Source of the DNA: Takakia lepidozioides
Taxonomy: Eukaryota; Streptophyta; Takakiopsida; Takakiales; Takakiaceae
Assembly (NCBI GenBank): GCA_030704615.1
Contig: CM060734.1
Span: forward strand, 50,424,042 to 50,484,041
Reading direction: 5' to 3'
Length of the DNA: 60,000 bases
Below, one piece after another: positions 24,476 through 35,392 of the stretch. The notes under the pieces were generated by a model. The model ran no database searches. It was not told the DNA's origin and worked only from the letters and a program-made list of their open reading frames with translations. The first letter of the stretch is position 1; each line of letters begins with the position of its first letter. The position numbers were made by a program, and so were the translations under genes.

Positions 24476-25050
24476 TGTTGCCCTGTTTCTGGAAACAACA
24501 ATGGGTAGCCACAAACACTGTAGCAGCATCAGAAAAGAGACACAAATTTGCTGTCCCTGGGGGTGGCCAAGCAGAACAACACAGAACAACAGAAAACAAA
24601 CAGTGGAGAGAGGCCAAATGTGAGTCAATTCTCCAAGATGTCATCCCAACTTCCAGACAAGGACTGCATGCACTCGGAGTCCCAGAAGACCAAGGGGGAC
24701 CAATGAAGGACAATAGAGACCAAATGGGAGTCAAATTGATTGAGTTCCAAGTATCTTAGAAAACCCCTCATGGCGAGACTTTCCAATCATCCACAAATAG
24801 TAGAAATTTGAGTAATATGTATGGAGGATTGATGATGTCCCCAAGATGGGGGTATCGGGTCGCACAGCCAAGCATGGACCCAACATTTAATAGCACTTGG
24901 CAGTGAAAACCAGAAAAGCATAATGTTCACTTTGAAAAGTCTTTCCAAACGATAGTACTGTGGAAGTCTGAACATTCTATTGAATCTTGATAACAATTTT
25001 AAACATCAAACTATTTTGCTCGAATGCAAGTGTGGTTTCCGCTCTTTGTT
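24470..25050 (-). repeat. Dispersed repeat, inverted partial copy R3
   Basis: On the minus strand this reads as the first half of the repeat at 22563 and 26927: the caaatttgctgtccc / gacatcttggagaattga and attgttatcaagattcaata runs are all recognisable. It is more diverged than R1 and R2 and has internal indels. Together with R1 it forms an imperfect inverted repeat around the LINE relic at 24.0-24.5 kb. Confidence 0.7.
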
Positions 25051-25765
25051 GTAAATCCAAGTGTGATAGTCACTTCTTCCCACTGCAGTTGACTACCTTC
25101 AAAAATATGTGGCCCCATATATTGGCAGCAACCAAAGCATGTGTCTGATTGATTGCCAACATGAAATTTAGATATCATTCACAGCACAGAAGGAAACATT
25201 TGAAGGGTATCTCTATTACAACTTCTTGAGTAGCTCACCTTGCTATTATGCTCGTCTCTCATCCACAGAAAAGATCATCAGCAGAATAAATTGTTCAGTC
25301 CAAGGAGGATCCAGGATAAGAGTTGTGACTGTGTACCAAATCTTACCAGGGCCTAGAAACATGACGTACTTTTGGCCATTTGCATGTAGACGTCAACAAA
25401 AGGGCGTAACGTGTCTTCAGAGAGCTTATTGGGGTCAAGTATGAAGTCCTTATAGTCGTCCATGTAATCAATTTAAGTAGCCGAATCTTGACAATTGTGG
25501 AAGTGGCTGTATGCGCCTTCTGAAGGCTTGTGATGGTCTGTCTCTTCAATTTGGTTGGTGAGGCTCCATAAACTCAGACCAACTGGTTTCGAAGTCATAA
25601 GCCTTCCACGTATTGTACTTACAGTAGATTAGTTCTGAATGGCTATAGAGCCCAAATGGAGAAACAGGTACAGGCCTACATTGTGGCTAACCATTTCTGT
25701 GAGAGTACAAGAGAGAACGAACAAAAGAAAGCATTTGTTGGTGTGCATTGGTAGCTCAAACAGCG
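25051..25765. other. Intergenic stretch without recognised features
   Basis: I see no gene with family resemblance and no repeat matching other parts of the window. Short reading frames here lack supporting motifs. Confidence 0.4.
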
Positions 25766-26929
25766 TGGGAAGAGAGGAAAGTAGAACATGAAAGAGAGAG
25801 AGAAAGATGAGAGAGCTCAGCTCATGGGCGAAGGATTCCATACTTCCGCGGGAAGCTCCAAGCGGTACGAAGGGAAGCCAACAAAGGAAGCAGGGCCGTG
25901 CACAAGCAGCCCGCAATGACGTTTGTTTGATCCAGGGAGTGAACGCCGGTCGCGGTACTAAAGGAAGAACGTGCCCAAATATACCAAGCCCAATGGTCCA
26001 ACTTGGCTATTATTTTTCTACCGAATTATCCCATATCGTTTGGCACGAAGTGGGTACGTATCCGCAGATATAAAGGCGGTCGGTGCATGGGTTCCCATAC
26101 TTACCTGGGCGGGGTCTATCGGTTATCAGCAAGGTCGATGGCCTAGGAGAGCCCGCTCCATTGCACTTCGGTGGGGGTGATCCTAGCGTCTCTCTACGGA
26201 GGGCACGCACGTCGTAATTTGTGGCAGAGGGGGCTCGCGTTCGCGCGGCCCCCACAAGTCTATCCCAACCTTGGAAGAAGTATAGGTAGCGCTAAAAGTT
26301 ATGATCGGCTGTCAGGCGGAAATGAGTTGATCAGACTGTAGTGACGAGATGGATGGGGGGATTCAGAAGCTGGCCATTGCTTTGACAATTACAAATAGCC
26401 CGAGGCATCGCAGTTTTCGGGGAAGTTGGCGATCCCCACACACCGCCTGGGATGGAATGCGTATCCATACCATCAAGAACTTTGGGGTGTGTGGTGATTG
26501 CCAACCTGCCCCTAAAACCGTGATGCTCCTTGGGTAATGCTCCAGATAGATGTGATCTCGGACATCGGCTGTTGGTTGGGCCCTGGCAGCAGCCTACCAT
26601 CTGGATCAAGCAAGGTTGTCCTTCCCACCGAGAGAGCTCTCGTCAGAAAAAGGCACCCCCTTGCCTTCAGTATCAAGTTTCGCTTTGGCTCTCCAAGGCA
26701 CAGGAGGCCTATCTGTGATGCCAGACAGCCTACTAGTGGAGCGTCGGGAAGGCTATGATATTACTACACATCTGATATTATTACCCTGTGGCCCAGGTGT
26801 CGGCTTGATAGGATGACGGACTCTACCGTGCGGTCTATAGGAGGATCACCTAGCGGCAAGCCATCTGTGCGTGCAGTCGTTTCCGACTTTGATGAGCCTG
26901 CCATGGCACCCATGCCATCCCGTTGTACA
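25766..26929 (+). mobile_element. LTR-like repeat R4 (TG...CA) carrying a PPR fragment
   Basis: A 1164-base segment beginning tgggaagagaggaaag and ending cgttgtaca is repeated with very high identity at 50106-51257. The TG...CA ends, a single TATA-like agatataaaggcgg at about 26070 and the length fit an LTR oriented on the plus strand. No flanking target-site duplication is visible (left cagcg, right gaaaa). Inside, about 26364-26535 encode a remnant of a PPR C-terminal E/DYW region on the plus strand (QKLAIAL, then IHTIKNFGVCGDC). The dispersed repeat R2 begins exactly at its right end. It could be a solo LTR, one LTR of a larger nested element, or another transposon type. Confidence 0.6.
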
Positions 26930-27998
26930 GAAAAGAGCACAAACCACATTTGCATTCGAGCACAATAGTTTGATATTTAAAATTGTTATCAAGATTCAAT
27001 AGAATGTTCAGACTTCCACTATGCGCTATCTTATGAAATGACTTTTCAAACTGAATATCATGCTTTCTCCTCAAGAGACAATGGAGTATAGCTTGTGATG
27101 CAAGTATACCTTTTCACTGCCAGGTGCTATTAAACTGTTGGGTCCATGCTTGGTTGCCCGTGGCTTGGGATGCCCCCATCTTGGACGTCATCATTCCTCC
27201 ATATGTATTACTTGAAATTCTACTCTGTGGATGATTGGAAAGGCTCCCCATGAGGAGTTTTCTAAGACATGTAACTCACTCAATTTGACTCCCATTTGGT
27301 CTCTGGTCTCTACTTTCCTTCCTTGGTCCCCCTTGGTCTTCTGGGACTCCAAGGGTATGCCGTCCTTGTCTGGAAGGTTGGGATGACATCTTGGAGAATT
27401 GAACCACATTTGGCCTCTCTCTACTGTTTGTTTTCTGTAATTCTGTGTTGTTCTGCTTGGCGACCCCTAGGGACAGCAAATTTGTTTCTCTCTTCTGATG
27501 CTGCTACAGTGTTTGTGGCTGCCGTTCCTCATTCTGGGCTGTCCCCTGACATATACTGCGGAAACAGACCGCCATTACTTTATAGGGACCATAAATATGC
27601 GCAATGCCATAGTTTAAGCAGATTAAGCCGAATACAAGTTTATCTCTTCTTGCCTGCATTTGTCTTATGTCCTGAGTGAGAGATGGGGTTCTGTTAGAGG
27701 ATATAATAGTTATGTCCACTAGCACCGATGGGGCCCTGATGGAGGTGGACTAGTCTGATTTGTGCTTTTTGACAAATTCCGGGTTTGTAGTAAGGGCAGT
27801 TTATGTGCACTTGGAGCCGCGACAGGTTGCTACCCTTTCACATGAGTTGACTCTTTGGTGGACCCAGCTAGAAAGAGGATGAACATAAGTTGTGGAAACT
27901 TGTTAGGATCTCATTTCTGATTTTGTGGGTTTGTTTGAACTTCTTTGGAAAAGCTGAGAAACAAGAGGACCTTCGTGCTATCATGCTTCTGCTTTGTC
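26927..27998 (+). repeat. Dispersed ~1.05 kb repeat, copy R2 (empty-site copy)
   Basis: Direct copy of 22563-23792 without the LINE insertion. It starts at acagaaaagagcac, overlapping by three bases the end of the LTR-like repeat. It has no believable reading frame. Differences from R1 are scattered substitutions and one- to three-base indels. Confidence 0.8.
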
Positions 27999-28636
27999 TA
28001 CACAGACATTTGTCACAGACACAAGTCATTTGTTCTGGAGAACTGGGGAAGGTTTGCCTGCTGAGTGCCTCATGACCAAGCAATGTGAGTCAAACGTATA
28101 CACAAAAAATTAGATGGAAGTAACTGACATGGTTTAACTGATGTCATGGTGAGGGAGTCTTGCGTATCCAACTCATGATGAATCAAGCAAACTAACTTGA
28201 CTGCTATGGGATTAGATCTTGGTGAGATAAACGCTAGCTTTGACAACATTCATTAGAGTCAAGGGCTCTCTTTCAAGCGGTACCATGGGAAACGCACATA
28301 CATGCCAAATTTGAAAAACTTATGCACACGGAAGCTCAAAAGAATCGTGCTCATTCAAAATTGTATTCTCTTTCATCTTCAAACTTCGAAGAAGCCCCCC
28401 TTCACTAGTTATCTGCTCCAGTCAGGAGCAATCATGGGCTGACTTTCCTCCTATGAGCTCTTGGAAGATTGATATAGGCTCCGTACCCGGCCAAATGAAT
28501 CATGATTCGTGGTGCCAGATGAAAAGCCTCAACAGTGCATCATAGCCAGTATTTCAGGATCAATGGTGGATAAACGAAGTAGATACGCACGTCATGAAGC
28601 AATACACAGCTTGCACCTTTCCAGAAAATAATAGTT
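27999..28636. other. Intergenic stretch
   Basis: No gene or repeat recognised between the end of R2 and the stop codon of the PPR pseudogene. Confidence 0.4.
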
Positions 28637-29880
28637 TCACCAGTAGTCCCCATAAGAACGAACACCATCTGAACACCATCGAAGTGGTGAAAGTGGTTGG
28701 CATCCCGTACCACAATTGCTCGGCCAACAATCTTTGAGATGAACTTGGTGGCTGTGTGGCAGTCACCACACACCAGGCGAAGATTCTTGATCAGATGGAG
28801 ACGCGTCCCAAGGGCCGTGCTGATCAGCCCAAAACCAATGGCCAGCTTCTCACTGTGGTGGCAGAGAGAAAACTCCTTCCCCACATCATACCCTGCCTCC
28901 TTCATCTGCCCAGACAATTGTCTCAGCTCAGCATGGATTTCCCCAATTTGGGGATGCAATTGTCATCGACAACAAAGGTGTGCACCCTGTTGCCACCCTC
29001 AATGCATCAGCGACCTGGCTCCCTTCTAACCCCTCTGACTTCCATCATTTTTCACATCTTTGCAGTATCATCCCACCTGCCAGCTGCGGCATAGATGTTT
29101 GATAGCAACACATAAGTCGCAACATCCTGTTCATCCCACTTGAGAATAGATGTTGCCGCAGGTTCAGCCATCTTCACAGTGCCATGGATTCTGCAGGCAC
29201 CTAGCAAGGCCTTCCACACCATAGCATCTGGTTTATTGGCATTGAATTAATAAGGTTCTCTGCCTCATCCAAATGCCCCGCACATCCAAGAAGGTCCACC
29301 ATGCAGCCAAAGTGCTTTAATGTCAGAGTGACACCATGATCTTGACTCAGGCAATCAAAGTAGCGTTTCCTACATCCAGTAGGCCAACATGGCTGCAGGC
29401 AGAGAGAACACATATGAAGGTGATACTATCCGGCATCAAGCCTTCCGTTTGCATTCCTTCAAATAGTTGCAGTGCCTCTCTATGATAACCATGCTGGGCG
29501 TATCCTGAGATGCACAGCCCGGTATAGGTGGGCAGTTGTTGCTGGCACAAAATGAGATCTCCAAAAGCGTATATCTGCAAAGCCTCCATCCCACAACCAT
29601 GCTGGGCGTATCCTGCAATCATCGCATTCCAGGACACCACATCTCGTTCAGCCATGTTGTCAAACATTCCCTTTGCATTCTCAATACTGCCGCATTTGGC
29701 ATACATGTCCACCAGGCCAGTGCTCAGAATAACATCCGGTACCGTTCCCGCTTTGATGATGTCACAAGGACCTCTTTGCCCTTTTCCAGCACTCCCAGGC
29801 TCGCCACATGCATTGCAAACACAAACGACAGGTTGGGCTTCAGACCTTCCCCTATCGGGCATAGGCAGTCCTCCCCTTAC
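28637..29880 (-). pseudogene. DYW-type PPR protein pseudogene
   Basis: Read on the minus strand, the order is PPR repeats, E domains, DYW domain. About 29790-29640 give LVDMYAKCGSIENAKGMFD and ERDVVSWNAMIAGYAQHG; about 29480-29350 give ALQLFEGMQTEGLMPDSITF; 29330-29225 give HFGCMVDLLG. The E region follows (HPQIGEIHAELRQLSGQMKE), then the deaminase-like DYW domain with HSEKLAIGFGLIS, VCGDCHTATKFISKIVGR and RDANHFHHFDG. Such proteins edit C to U in organelle transcripts. This copy is broken by several frameshifts. The last one, an 11-base tandem duplication near 28665-28690, throws the terminal SYGDYW and stop (28637-28639) out of frame. The 5' end is cut off at a LINE tail at about 29890. Confidence 0.88.
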
Positions 29881-29884
29881 AGGA

Positions 29885-30020
29885 AAAGAAAGAGAATGAA
29901 ATGAAATGGAACTTGTAACGTCCAAAGAAAGCTCAAAGAGCTTATGGGACAAAATGGGAAAAAACAAGAGAGAGAAAATAGTAACAGAAAATGGATTTTG
30001 TCTTCAAGCCGTCTGCACAC
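29885..30020 (-). mobile_element. LINE 3'-tail fragment
   Basis: The plus strand shows gaatgaaatgaaatgg, then gaaagctcaaagagcttatgggacaaaatgg, the tail seen at 7.6, 14.2 and 14.6 kb. It abuts the 5' break of the PPR pseudogene, so this insertion, or a deletion at it, probably truncated that gene. Confidence 0.6.
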
Positions 30021-30535
30021 CAGGCATTGACTTTCCTCTCTGCATCCGTTTATTGTCCAGAAGTAGACTTCCCACCCTGAGCTAAAATTACAGTAGTGCC
30101 AAGGCAGCCCTACACTCATCCATGTCACAAACTGGAAACCAGTTCAGGGTAACTTTTGTTCGGACATTCTGCACGCTTCCAACATGGCCTTAGACACGTC
30201 AGCTTCCAATCAGCTTCATCTTAGCAGGGCTATATTCAGGTACTCGAAAATCTCCTCTTCCCGTTCCGCCAGGGCTTCACCTACGGGGTTGGACTAGATG
30301 TTGGCAGATCCACTGCCTTTGTCTCCAGACACAATCAGGGGTTCAGGCAGCTGTCCATCCACGCATCCCAGACCCAGCCCAATTCTCTGAACCTTTTTTC
30401 TTGAAAGAACCTCCCTCTTCTCAGGCCTTCAGACATGCAGGAGCCAGTTCCCATTTCGGGCTTAGAATCCACAATGCTCCATTTGTAGTACTTCCACCCT
30501 TCCTCATCAGCTCCCACCCCTGACCACATGAACAT
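30020..30535 (-). mobile_element. Probable degenerate LINE-A coding fragments
   Basis: Short runs resemble other LINE-A copies in this window, for example cagactggaaaccagttcagg next to catgtcacaaactgg, as at 8.54 kb on the same strand. Frames are heavily broken. I cannot set exact borders. Confidence 0.4.
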
Positions 30536-30875
30536 AATGTACTCATAAGATGTTTTCCGTAGCCTTGTGGCCATAGACCGTGCGCCCAGTTGGGGCTGAA
30601 CAAGAGGGAACAGACACTACATCTGTGAGGGTCTCACACTCCAGTTGTGGGACTTACCTTGATATAAACAATTAATTCAGGCTCTCCAGATTTCCTCTAG
30701 AAAGCTCTTCACACAAACGTCAATCGGCTGTGTGCGATCTGCCCAGCAATTAGACCCCAGCAGGACCAAGGCTTTATGTTCAGCCTCAAGATGTTGAAAT
30801 TTGATGAACAGAGGTGCAGGGATTATGTACCTGATGGTCTTATCACTCTCTGATGAGAATACCCCGGACATTGTA
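30536..30875 (-). mobile_element. LINE-A C-terminal end fused to a PPR fragment
   Basis: Minus-strand coding matches the LINE-A end: PAPLFIKFQHLEAEHKAL, then DVCVKSFLEEIW, corresponding to PVPLFTNFESLEAE...ACVKGFLEDIW at 8 kb. The tail aatgtactcataag is present at 30536. The 5' end joins directly, and in frame, to the PPR E-domain fragment at about 30876-31309. Confidence 0.78.
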
Positions 30876-31309
30876 AGAGAAAATGGATATCCAGCCTCCT
30901 TTAAATGCAAAGACAATCTCCTCAGCTCAGCATGTATTTTTTCAATTTTTGGATGTGATTTGTCATCTACACAGAACGCATGCACCTGGTTCTCCACTTC
31001 AATGCAGCTGTGCCCTGGCTCCTTTCTCACACCTGCATCCTCCATCATCTTTCTTACCTTTGCTTGATGATCCCACCTCCCAGCAGCAGCGCACATATTG
31101 GATAGGAGCACATAAGATCCAGCATCTTCTGTATTGCACTTGAGAAGGCATTTTGCAGCTTGTTCGGCCCCAAAGCCCCCAGAAATCACAATATCACCAG
31201 CTTTGGAAATAAGATCCATGGCTGGGTTTGCATATATATAATCACTGAAGTATGGGTTGAAGGGAGGTGTGCGAAGCCTATCGCACATATGGGGCAGCAA
31301 TCGTAGCAT
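30876..31309 (-). pseudogene. PPR protein E-domain fragment
   Basis: The minus strand encodes GSYVLLSNMCAAAGRWDHQ, MMEDAGVRKEPGHSCIEVEN and SHPKIEKIHAELRRL, the typical end of a plant PPR protein just before the DYW domain. Where GYVPDT and the DYW domain should follow, the frame continues into LINE-A sequence (GYPFSL, then SESDKTI). Upstream PPR repeats are absent. It is a gene fragment, not a working PPR gene. Confidence 0.82.
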
Positions 31310-32150
31310 CGTAACTCCAATTTAGTACATGACATGAAGGGGTTCCCCTTTCACAACCCACAACCTGCGGCAGCAGGAACAGGTCCTCCACCAGTCCCTA
31401 ATACTCCTTTGCTTCCTTCTGCAGCCCGGACATTTGCAAGTCATTGACTTCCTTCGTCAGTGTTGTTTGGTCATGGTTAGTCCTAGCAACATGGACAGCA
31501 AGCACCACCAGAGCCCACTCTACAATCTCCAGACTGCAAACATAAGCTGGGTTAGCATCTGTGTAAGTCTGGACATGTTCGTTGTTCCACATCGTGTAGA
31601 GCCCAATGGAGCCCAAAACAACTTGCATGAATGTTGTTGAAAGCTCACTAGCACCCCTCAGTAAAGGACCTTGTCAAAATGTTGATGCTGTCGGATTTTC
31701 GAGCACAAACCTCTACCTTGGAGCACGGAGCAGAGCTGGCATGATCAAAGATCCTTCACGATGGTAGGACAACCGCAATTGCAAGGTGTGGTTTTTTCTT
31801 AATGTACGATGTGAAGAAGTTTGTCCATCCTGCAAATGTGGGCTCTTGGCTCCTGTTAGTACCATGATTTGGTATTCTTCCTGATCTTTACAAGGTTCTT
31901 GGGAGAGTCAGCTTGGTCTTAGCAGGCCGTGTTTCAATCTCTGCCTGCTCAGCTGCACTGTGGTGGTTCTCACAGACCAATCCGACATTACCTGACTACA
32001 GACACAAGCAGCACACACAAGAGATCCTTTTGGGATGATGGTCGGTCACATCCTCCATGGGTCATGACACAAGGTCAAGGACAATGTGGTGAGGGCACAT
32101 TCTTCTTCGACCTATTTCAGCGTGTGTTGCCCTCTCATCAAACTCGGCCT
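31310..32150. other. Intergenic stretch
   Basis: No convincing gene or repeat recognised. Confidence 0.4.
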
Positions 32151-32600
32151 TGAGATGCATATTGAATTCTGTAAGTTACGGTGGATCTATGGTGGTTTGG
32201 AGTGACTTTGACAAGTTACTGCCGATGTGGCAGCAGGAAAGTATCAAGAAACAGATAACAGAGATGAGGAGAAGCTTTGGAATGAACACTTTTCCGACCC
32301 CAGTCAATGGTGGGACAATGGAGACAAAAAGGTCTACAGAGAGAAGCAGATGCAATTCAGAATTGGAACTTCTGTAATAAGTAGGGTTGGGGTGTTTGCT
32401 AGAAGAACTTCACGCCGTCAGTGTCAGCTGCTAGTAGCACGGCTGAGGATGTATTCATGATTTGTACACAGGCAGGGATAGCTGAAGGATCAGGGATAGA
32501 GGTCCAGATTCATCCAAGAGGGTCGGATATCAAACACAAGATTACTTTTGATTCCCTGTGGATCAATAGCTACAACCCCACAACATGCCTCTACTCCTCA
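32150..32600 (+). pseudogene. OSB-type (organellar ssDNA-binding) PDF-motif fragment
   Basis: The plus strand encodes EEKLWNEHFSDPSQWWDNG followed, after ~150 non-coding bases, by HPRGSDIKHKITFDSLWI. These resemble the PDF motif of plant OSB proteins (FF.DP..WWDNR ... PDFKHK.T...LW), which bind single-stranded DNA in mitochondria and plastids. Only the motif region is present and the frames differ, so it is a fragment. Related fragments occur at 44394-44735 (-) and 44905-45250 (+). Confidence 0.6.
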
Positions 32601-32619
32601 CTTAGCTAGCTCCATTCAT

Positions 32620-34378
32620 GTTTCACTACTTGTTCCATGCACTCTTACTTTTGATCTCACGTGTTTGAATGTTGAGAACCGTCAGGTGATCTTCACCCCC
32701 GCAGCTCGGACAGCTCGGACAACTCGCATTCAAAACATGGCATCATCTTCTTTAGAATAATGTTTGAATTTTGTGCTAGTTTTCTGCACCATTTGTAGCA
32801 CTCAGGGTTTTTCCTATGGGATGTTTTGTCCTCCACCCAGCTTGCAGGGTGAGGTATTCTTCCATAGGTTTTTTCATCCCTTGTGTGCCGGGTGTATAGC
32901 TTGTTTTGGCTAGGCTTCATTTTTGTTCTCCCTGAGCACATCACTCGCAGGAGCTCGCAGTTTCTTGTGGCCCCACCAGGCTTCACATATGTGGAGCTAG
33001 GATTCATTCTCACCTTACTTTTCGACATTGTCAAGTTAAATAAGCACAGTGTGAAAATGACTAGAATAAAGCTAGTTATTTGTACTTAACACTTGGATTT
33101 AGGTCAAGTGTTAAGTCAGGTGTCAAGTTTAGTTTGACACCTGAACCGTCTTATCTTCACGAGAGCGGCAGTCGCGCAGCTCGAGTTGAGCCTGCGCGAC
33201 CGAGCTCCTTCATCGCTTTAGGACTGAGTGTGCTTATGATGGGAGTGTAGGTTGTTGTGGGGTGGAGTCCCCATAGCTTGGGGTGCCCCTAGCTCGACTT
33301 CTATTTTAAAGAGTGACAGCGATGGATTCATGTTGTTTCTGGTGTGAACAGTGTGTTCTTAGTTTTCTATCACTCGAGAGAGATGAGCCATCTAGTTTTC
33401 TAGTGCTAAGCTAGATATGATGTTTTTTTTAGCACTATTATAATATAACTTGGTAATCTATGAGTCCAAGAGATATGTAGATCCCCACATTCTTCTATTT
33501 TCTCTGTGGGTTCTTGCACTGTTGGGGAAGTCGGGTCTTTTCGTCTGTCCAAGGCTCTCAACCACAAGTATGCGTCTCATTCAAGCTATGTTAGGGACTC
33601 AATCTTGGAGCTGACAGCCGCTGCCGTGTTTTTTAGGCTGTGAGCGAATCAGTTTGTAGTTTGCTGCGACGTCTTCAAAAGGGCCTGCGTCAGGTTGTAC
33701 TTGTGTGGGAAATCTTGATCAATCTGCTTTGAGGTCCGTGGAGCAGCCCTAAGCAGTGGCGACAGGAGAGTTCTTGTCTGCCACATCCTTCCGCGGTGAG
33801 GAGATGGGGACGATGCAGAAGATTTTGTTGCAGGGAAGAGAATGGCGTAGCCAGACTGAATGAAGCAGAGGAAGCGACGTGGAGGGGATGACATTGAGAC
33901 GGCAGCAGAGGCTCAGCTGTGGAGGCAGTTCACATTAGCAACGTGGCTTTACCGAATACAGCAGCTTTCTGGACAAGATGCTTGCGAGGTTGTAGGGGTC
34001 AGCTGCAAATGCTAAATGCTACTATGTTCACTTGCAGGTAGCTTCTGCGACAATCTAGTACAAACAACATGCACAATTGTAGCAGAAGCATGGTCAGACG
34101 AGTTCTCCAGGAAAGCTCTAAAATGCACAGGACCATTTCTGCTCCGTCTAATGGGTATGCTGTGTCTGTTGCAGCAAAGCTGTGACAAGCAAATTGTAGG
34201 CAGATCACCTTCACCTGCATGTGGTTTCATGTGCTCTTTGGAGACTTGTGTCTCTGTTCCTTATGAAAGGGCTGTTGCTATGGATTGTGACTGGTGATGC
34301 TCAGTTGAGTAAAGGAACGAAGTTCACTCCTCCGATGTTTTTGTGTGCAACCTAGTCTGTAATTGGTGCCAACCTGGC
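32620..34378. other. Intergenic stretch; possible LTR-like segment at 33085-33530
   Basis: No gene recognised. About 33085-33530 has LTR-like composition: ttaacacttggatttagg near its left end, a TATA-like tataatataact at about 33440 and a T-rich right end. No partner copy exists in the window, so this stays a guess. It could be the 5' LTR of the element that follows, but the 3' side shows no match to it. Confidence 0.25.
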
Positions 34379-34876
34379 TTAGGGGGCAGCTGGCTTGTAG
34401 CTGAGGTGAAGAGCCGGTTGAATGCGACCATTGGGGGCTCTACCCACATTCTCCATACACTCAAGGGTCCCAGCAGTAACGGGCTCCACAATCAATGCGT
34501 CCTTGAGCTTTCCATCATCATCTTTTTGAAAGCAGTGAGCCAAGCCTAACACAATATAGTCATCGTCATTCCAGTCTAGGTCTTCTCCCACGGCAAAAGC
34601 CTTGGCAATCGCACAGGAAGGTTTTAGACTGTGCCTGGCAAGTTTAGAAAAACGGACAGAGGTTCCCGTCAGTGACGGCTCTACAAAAGGAGAGCGAGAA
34701 AGACGACTTCCTGTGGATGATGAAGCTGGCTCTCCCAAGTAACCCTCCGTCAAGTGAACTGCATCTACTGGAGCTCGGCTCGACGAAGCCTTTGCTGACG
34801 ATGCCTCTCTGTTGGAGATGGCGTCTACCGCCAAACCAGTTTTCAAAGCCTTCGAGTAACCTGCTACAAACGCCAT
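34379..34876 (-). CDS. Hypothetical protein exon, possibly plastid-targeted
   Basis: A minus-strand frame from ATG at 34876 encodes about 165 residues. The N-terminal half is rich in Ser, Ala and Arg and poor in acidic residues, like a transit peptide. The second half reads as folded protein (DLDWNDDDYIVLGLAHCF, then KLKDALIVEPVTAGTLECM). A GTAGAG donor just after ECMENV suggests the exon really ends near 34440 and later exons are missing or lie elsewhere. I do not recognise the family. It may be an exon captured by a repeat. Confidence 0.4.
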   Translation of the reverse strand: MAFVAGYSKALKTGLAVDAISNREASSAKASSSRAPVDAVHLTEGYLGEPASSSTGSRLSRSPFVEPSLTGTSVRFSKLARHSLKPSCAIAKAFAVGEDLDWNDDDYIVLGLAHCFQKDDDGKLKDALIVEPVTAGTLECMENVGRAPNGRIQPALHLSYKPAAP

Positions 34877-35392
34877 CGAAACAGCTACAGCCAGAAAGCG
34901 AAGCGAAGAAGACAAAAGACGTTGATGAGTGTAGAAGGATAGCTTAGAAACTGATGGAAAAAGGCCGAGGTGGGCTGTCACAGGTATTTGCCATACAGGT
35001 GAGTGGGCTCCGTGAAGACCTCAAAAAAAAAAAAAAACATGCCGGCACCTGTGCACTGCATAAAAGCAATGGAGAAGGGAGCAGTTTTTAATGGCGAGAA
35101 AGTTTTGGTGTTAAAAAAATAATTAAAAAAAAAACCATTTTGATCTAATTTAAATGATTTAGAGCCTAATTGGTCATAACTTTGTCAAATGAGCTCTGTT
35201 TGACTCAGTTTTTGTGGGGATGGCTGTAGAAAGGGGAAATCTACTTATCTAGACCTGGTTTTAGGTTTTTGGACTCTGCTACAAATCTATGGAATTTTTT
35301 TGAGTGTGAGGGTGCTATAAAAGATCCACAATCCTGTTTCTAGAACCTGTTCTGGTCTACATGAGAGATAAATCTGGGGATGTACTCCTTGT

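Noticed and set aside
26010-26255. Minus-strand ORF repeated at 50351-50596
   Set aside because: It is repeated only because the whole LTR-like segment is repeated; no recognisable domain.
32150-32600. RNA-editing PPR exon instead of an OSB fragment
   Set aside because: The SDPSQWWDNG and SDIKHKIT...LW pair fits the OSB PDF motif better than any PPR region.
35015-35040. A15 run near 35025 as the poly(A) tail of a processed pseudogene or LINE
   Set aside because: No matching gene or LINE end lies next to it; too little to support a call.
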